Assembly (NCBI GenBank): GCA_015486425.1
Contig: WFRQ01000212.1
Span: 1 to 9,872 of the forward strand
Length of the DNA stretch: 9,872 bases
Reading direction: 5' to 3'
DNA from: Deltaproteobacteria bacterium
Lineage (GTDB): Bacteria; Desulfobacterota; Dissulfuribacteria; Dissulfuribacterales; QOAL01
Positions within the stretch are counted from its first letter, which is position 1. The number at the start of each line of letters is the position of its first letter. The notes under the pieces were generated by a model. The model saw only the letters and a program-made list of their open reading frames with translations. It did not search any database and was not told the DNA's origin. Below, one piece after another: positions 6,883 through 9,872 of the stretch. Both the position numbers and the translations under genes were made by a program.

Positions 6883-8145
6883 ATGCAACCAAACATGGGC
6901 ATAAAAATCATTAGAGCTGCGATACAACTTATCCAGCGTCACAACCAAAATATCTTCCGCTTCACCGTTTTCCTTTTCCTGATTGCCGGTTTTGCCTACT
7001 CATACTTCAGAGGCAGCAACCTTAACTTTCCAGACGAACGACAGTATTATGCCATTGCTGCCCACATAGCATCAGGGGCGGGGTTCTCCCTTGACAGTGC
7101 AAACCCTACAGCGCTGTTTCCACCTATCTATCCTCTGTTCATGGCCATATGCATAAAGGCCGGAGCATCCATACCCATGCTCAGATTTGCAAACTTCATA
7201 TTTCTGACTGGCTCCCTGCTTGCCATAAGGTCAATACTCAGGCATGAAAATGCCAACGCAGGCATTGGAGTATCCGCGATGCTCATGACAGCCTACGGAG
7301 TACTGTTTTACACTGCAGGCACCCTTTACCCCCAGACACTCTACACCTTTGTTCTGCTGCTTCTTGTGCGATGCGCCCTGAACAGAAATGCGGATATCAC
7401 ATGCACTGTCTTTTTCGGGGTACTGTGCGCAGTGCTTATGCTGGTACACTCAACCGGTGTATTCATACCGCCTGTTGCAGGCCTGTGGATAATATTTTCT
7501 TCCCCTGACAGGAAGAAGGCCTTTATTAAAGTGTGTGCAAGCGCCCTGGTGGCCGTGGCATGTATGTCCCTGTGGGGAATCAGAAACTACCTGGAATTCC
7601 ACAGGTTCATTCCACTTACCACGCACGGCGGCGATACCCTGTACATAGGAAACAATCCACACACCTCGCTTTCGGCCTGGTATGACTATATTAACGATGA
7701 GTTCTACCAGGAGGCCCGCAGCCTGCCGGAAACCGAACAGAGCCCATACTACCTTAAAAAAACCCTTGAATTCTGGACCACTCAGCCCGGCACGGCACTA
7801 TCACTTTATTTCAGAAAACTTGCTGAATATTTCAACTATTACAACCACCTGTTTGTCAACACTGAATTCAGCACATTTAAAAAAATTATAATGTTCATTA
7901 CCTACTATCCTTTGCTGATATGCCTGGTAATACGGCTGCTTTTCATGAAAAAGATTCCTCTGTCATCTGCGGAAAAGCTGCTTGTGACTATCTATATTGC
8001 AAGCGCATTGTTCCACGCACTGTTCCTGCCTAGGATACGTTTCAGGCTACCATATGATGTACTGCTGATTACACATATAGGTATTATGTTTTCAATAATG
8101 ACAGGCCGCAAAAAGATGCGTGCTATCAACGAGGTAATGCCTTAA
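6883..8145 (+). CDS. GT39/ArnT-like integral membrane glycosyltransferase
   Basis: This 420-residue polytopic protein fits the GT-C class (protein mannosyltransferase/ArnT superfamily). After the first membrane span (about 26-42) comes the periplasmic loop NFPDERQYYAIA, with the acidic pair Asp51-Glu52 expected to be catalytic. ALFPPIYPLFMA (77-88) follows. The mid-protein motif WGIRNYLEFHRFIPLTTHGGDTLYIGNNP (231-259) is typical of bacterial GT39-like proteins, as is the late RIRFRLPYDVLL (384-395). These enzymes use polyprenyl-phosphate sugars on the outer face of the inner membrane. That matches the GT2 half of the preceding gene, which would make such a donor 58 bp upstream. At 420 residues it is on the short side and lacks a long soluble C-terminal domain. 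The start could also be the ATG at 6895; neither has a strong ribosome binding site. The acceptor is unknown. Confidence 0.87.
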   Translation: MQPNMGIKIIRAAIQLIQRHNQNIFRFTVFLFLIAGFAYSYFRGSNLNFPDERQYYAIAAHIASGAGFSLDSANPTALFPPIYPLFMAICIKAGASIPMLRFANFIFLTGSLLAIRSILRHENANAGIGVSAMLMTAYGVLFYTAGTLYPQTLYTFVLLLLVRCALNRNADITCTVFFGVLCAVLMLVHSTGVFIPPVAGLWIIFSSPDRKKAFIKVCASALVAVACMSLWGIRNYLEFHRFIPLTTHGGDTLYIGNNPHTSLSAWYDYINDEFYQEARSLPETEQSPYYLKKTLEFWTTQPGTALSLYFRKLAEYFNYYNHLFVNTEFSTFKKIIMFITYYPLLICLVIRLLFMKKIPLSSAEKLLVTIYIASALFHALFLPRIRFRLPYDVLLITHIGIMFSIMTGRKKMRAINEVMP

Positions 8146-8220
8146 AGCTGAAGAAAAAACATTTCGACAGAACGATTTTTTTCAGGAAGCTGGAGCTTAT
8201 GAAAGCAACTTTCTCAGAGC

Positions 8221-8332
8221 GGAGTTTGGGAACAAGTTGGGGCATATAATTATTTTTATCCGAAAATAGCTCAAAGCTGAAAGCTCAAGGCTCAAAGTAA
8301 AAGAAGCTCTAATTTGCTTGTTCCCAAACTCC
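8221..8332. repeat. 16 bp perfect inverted repeat enclosing a 46 bp repeat copy
   Basis: GGAGTTTGGGAACAAG at 8221-8236 is the exact reverse complement of 8317-8332. The 46 bp repeat copy at 8262-8307 lies between the two arms, as though one element had inserted in another or the arms delimit a unit. Confidence 0.7.
8262..8307 (+). repeat. 46 bp direct repeat, copy 1
   Basis: This is identical over 46 bases to 8449-8494. It is built largely from a 7-base unit: AGCTCAA, AGCTGAA, AGCTCAA, GGCTCAA in a row, followed by an AGTAAAAGAAGC tail. It is an intergenic repeat with no coding frame of its own. Confidence 0.85.
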
Positions 8333-8343
8333 AGTTTGGGAAC
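8320..8343. repeat. Perfect 11 bp stem palindrome
   Basis: GTTCCCAAACT at 8320-8330 and AGTTTGGGAAC at 8333-8343 are perfect reverse complements separated by only CC. It resembles the dispersed TTCCCAAnCT-type palindromes that I recall from intergenic regions of several environmental bacteria; that link is from memory. It is followed by a smaller hairpin GGAAGC-TCCT-GCTTCC at 8352-8367. Confidence 0.7.
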
Positions 8344-8448
8344 TATAAACTGGAAGCTCCTGCTTCCCCTTGTGCTCATACAATGTCACACGTAGCAAGA
8401 GCGTATTTTCATTGTTCGTTGTGCCCGTCAGGGAATGGCGGTTACCGT

Positions 8449-8494
8449 GAAAATAGCTCAAAGCTGAAAGCTCAAGGCTCAAAGTAAAAGAAGC
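8449..8494 (+). repeat. 46 bp direct repeat, copy 2
   Basis: This is identical to 8262-8307. It is followed by an inverted, diverged array of the same 7-base unit at about 8501-8533. TAGCTCAAAGCT at 8454-8465 pairs exactly with AGCTTTGAGCTA at 8522-8533, so copy 2 sits in the left arm of an ~80 bp imperfect palindrome. Copy 1 has no such right arm. Confidence 0.85.
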
Positions 8495-8532
8495 CATGTT
8501 TGCTTTCAGCTTCCGACTTTGAGCTTTGAGCT

Positions 8533-8576
8533 AACTTTCATGTCAGGGGGGTGACAAGCCCCATGTCATGAAAGTT
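8533..8576 (+). terminator. Hairpin, possible terminator
   Basis: AACTTTCATG at 8533-8542 is the exact reverse complement of CATGAAAGTT at 8567-8576. Inside, a GGGG/CCCC stem closes a short loop, with a few unpaired bases between the two stems. No run of U follows, so it is not a textbook intrinsic terminator. It could end transcripts of the glycosyltransferase genes or simply be another dispersed palindrome. Confidence 0.35.
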
Positions 8577-8699
8577 TAGTAGGTAATAGGCAGGTGAAAT
8601 CCCTCCACACTACTGAGAAAAATTTTACCATTCTCCACTCAAAATGCTGAATTTTATAGACGGCTGCCATGTTCCAGCCCTACATTTTTGAACAAAATT

Positions 8700-8730
8700 T
8701 TGGCATAAAATGTGAAGGGATAATTAGAAT
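8700..8730 (+). promoter_or_regulatory. Candidate promoter of beta-helix gene
   Basis: TTGGCA (8700-8705) and TAGAAT (8725-8730) each match the sigma-70 hexamers at 5 of 6 positions, but the 19-base spacer is longer than the usual 17. The location, ~100 bases before the start codon in AT-rich DNA, is sensible. The call is weak. Confidence 0.25.
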
Positions 8731-8814
8731 CGAATTTTATCTTTTTACGATAATTGTTAAAAAATACTATTCTACACTGCCATATATCCATATATGCAGA
8801 TACTTACCACCTAC

Positions 8815-8820
8815 AGGAGG
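8815..8820 (+). promoter_or_regulatory. Strong Shine-Dalgarno sequence AGGAGG
   Basis: AGGAGG lies 11 bases before the ATG at 8832. It is the best ribosome binding site in the window and fixes the start of the beta-helix gene, implying more efficient translation than the upstream glycosyltransferase genes. Confidence 0.75.
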
Positions 8821-8831
8821 AGAACAACTTA

Positions 8832-9872
8832 ATGAAGTGGAATACTAATAAAAAAACTAACCGATCAGCTCAATTGACAGGTCTGATGACAACCATCGCA
8901 CTTCCAGTTCTATTTTCCATAGCATGCACATTCACCTTTATGGTTGTAACTCCCGGATATGCTTCTGCTGCAACATATTATATTGATGCCACCGGCGGTG
9001 ATGACAGAAATGACGGCTTGTCAGAAGATAGCGCATGGAAAACAGCAGGATGGATTGGACGTCCAAATGATTTAAAACCAGGGGACACTGTTCTCTTTAA
9101 AAAAGGCGAGGTCTGGCACACTAAAACTGTATACATCATGTCATCAGGCACGGAAACAGACCCCATAATAATTGATAGTTATGGGGATGCGTCCACCCCT
9201 CCTCTTTTAGATGGAATATATCAAAGTACCATATCCTGGGAAAATGTAAGCGATAACATCTATCGCACAACAGCACCGGCTTGGCCTGCGGATCCGGGTC
9301 TTCTTATTTATAACGAGAAAGCCAGGCCAAGCATTCAGACAATTAAGATTGCCAGTCCTGTCGATTTCATAAATCCCGGTGACATATTGATGCAACGTTC
9401 ACCAGCATATTGCACTTTTGAAGTTACCTCGGTTGACACCTCAAATAATTATATTTCTGGCGTCACCTTTCAAAGGGGTGGCAATTACTGGGCTGCAAAT
9501 GCTCAATTGGAAGTTATACAGTTAGACCAAGATGGAAACGAGATATCGCCGAGGCCACCAATATATATATCTTCAGATGGTGGCCTGTTCAGTGAAATTT
9601 CCGGCCTGACTCGCCCTGGAGACTGGTATTGGAATGAAACAGAGCAGGCATTATATCTATACTCTGAAACAGTACCTGATGAAAACTCGGTTATGGTTGC
9701 CGAAGATCGGATGTTTGGGACTGACAAACGGAATGGATTAATAATATCACAGTCCAACTATGTAACCATCAAAAACATTGACTTCAACGGTTTCTCAGTG
9801 GCAGCCATTTATTCCAATTTTTGCAACGGACTTCGAATAGAAAATTGCAATGTAAAGAATACTGGATACAAC
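8832..9872 (+). CDS. Secreted right-handed parallel beta-helix protein (3' end beyond window)
   Basis: An uninterrupted frame of 347 codons runs from ATG 8832 to the window edge; the stop lies outside. The N-terminus has a charged start, a hydrophobic stretch (about 21-40) and an Ala-Ser-Ala site (44-46), so Sec export with cleavage before ATYYIDAT is expected. The mature protein opens with YYIDATGGDDRNDGLSEDSAWKT, the usual entry to carbohydrate-active beta-helix proteins. LKPGDTVLFKKGEVW (81-95) follows it. A middle domain of about 130-290 comes next, then helix-coil repeats begin (NYVTIKNIDFNGF at 309-321, NGLRIENCNVKNTGYN at 332-347). Relatives include pectate-lyase-like enzymes, polysaccharide epimerases and binding proteins. 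No catalytic residue can be assigned because the helix is mostly missing. Beside a glycan locus, action on the exported polymer is a likely inference. Confidence 0.88.
   Translation, partial: MKWNTNKKTNRSAQLTGLMTTIALPVLFSIACTFTFMVVTPGYASAATYYIDATGGDDRNDGLSEDSAWKTAGWIGRPNDLKPGDTVLFKKGEVWHTKTVYIMSSGTETDPIIIDSYGDASTPPLLDGIYQSTISWENVSDNIYRTTAPAWPADPGLLIYNEKARPSIQTIKIASPVDFINPGDILMQRSPAYCTFEVTSVDTSNNYISGVTFQRGGNYWAANAQLEVIQLDQDGNEISPRPPIYISSDGGLFSEISGLTRPGDWYWNETEQALYLYSETVPDENSVMVAEDRMFGTDKRNGLIISQSNYVTIKNIDFNGFSVAAIYSNFCNGLRIENCNVKNTGYN

Larger units (their letters stand above)
8146..8831 (+). other. Repeat-rich intergenic region
   Basis: I see no protein-coding gene in these 686 bp. The first ~430 bases are a mosaic of small palindromes and a duplicated 46 bp unit. 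A GC-centred hairpin sits at 8533-8576. The remainder (about 8620-8831) is AT-rich and leads to a strong Shine-Dalgarno sequence, so it probably carries the promoter of the beta-helix gene. The region appears to separate the glycosyltransferase run from the next transcription unit. Confidence 0.7.

Noticed and set aside
6821..6904. ATG frame of 27 codons between the fused enzyme and the GT39-like gene
   Set aside because: It overlaps both neighbours and has no family features. More likely chance.
8262..8494. Two identical 46 bp repeats considered as a CRISPR array
   Set aside because: There are only two copies, 141 bases apart, the repeat is internally repetitive, and no regular spacers or cas genes are present.
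8754..8786. TTGTTA with a downstream AT-rich hexamer as an alternative promoter of the beta-helix gene
   Set aside because: No -10-like hexamer lies at 16-18 bases; the nearest would need a spacer of about 21.

Overview
The window looks like part of a bacterial surface-glycan (exopolysaccharide or lipid-linked glycan) locus. All seven recognisable protein genes lie on the + strand. The coding DNA has moderate G+C and uses ATA, AGA and AGG codons freely. Together with a repeat-rich intergenic region, this suggests an environmental or uncultured Gram-negative-type bacterium. The taxon cannot be fixed from the sequence alone. I see no rRNA, tRNA or CRISPR array.

Layout: 1-194 is a leader with no convincing gene. 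195-1193 encodes a membrane-anchored SGNH/GDSL hydrolase-like protein. 1256-2713 encodes a radical SAM protein with an N-terminal B12-binding-type domain. 2773-4074 encodes a polytopic Wzx/MATE-like oligosaccharide flippase. Its stop codon lies inside the left end of a ~180 bp fold-back, MITE-like element at 4055-4238. After 160 bp of further spacer come a family 2 glycosyltransferase (4400-5383), a fused methyltransferase plus polyprenyl-phosphate-sugar-synthase-like GT2 (about 5412-6824), and a membrane GT39/ArnT-like glycosyltransferase (6883-8145). A 686 bp non-coding region (8146-8831) follows. It holds several hairpins, a perfect 46 bp direct repeat made of 7-base units, and a probable promoter zone. 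The last gene starts at 8832 behind a strong ribosome binding site and runs off the window end. It encodes a secreted parallel beta-helix protein.

How they may fit together (inference): the soluble GT2 adds a sugar to a growing lipid-linked glycan. The fused enzyme's GT2 half would load a sugar on polyprenyl phosphate, which the adjacent GT39-like integral membrane enzyme would use on the outer face of the inner membrane. The flippase would export the lipid-linked unit. The SGNH protein (acyl transfer or removal), the methyltransferase domain and the radical SAM enzyme would decorate it, and the secreted beta-helix protein would bind, cleave or epimerise the polymer. No polymerase, priming transferase or chain-length regulator is present here, so the locus probably extends beyond the window.
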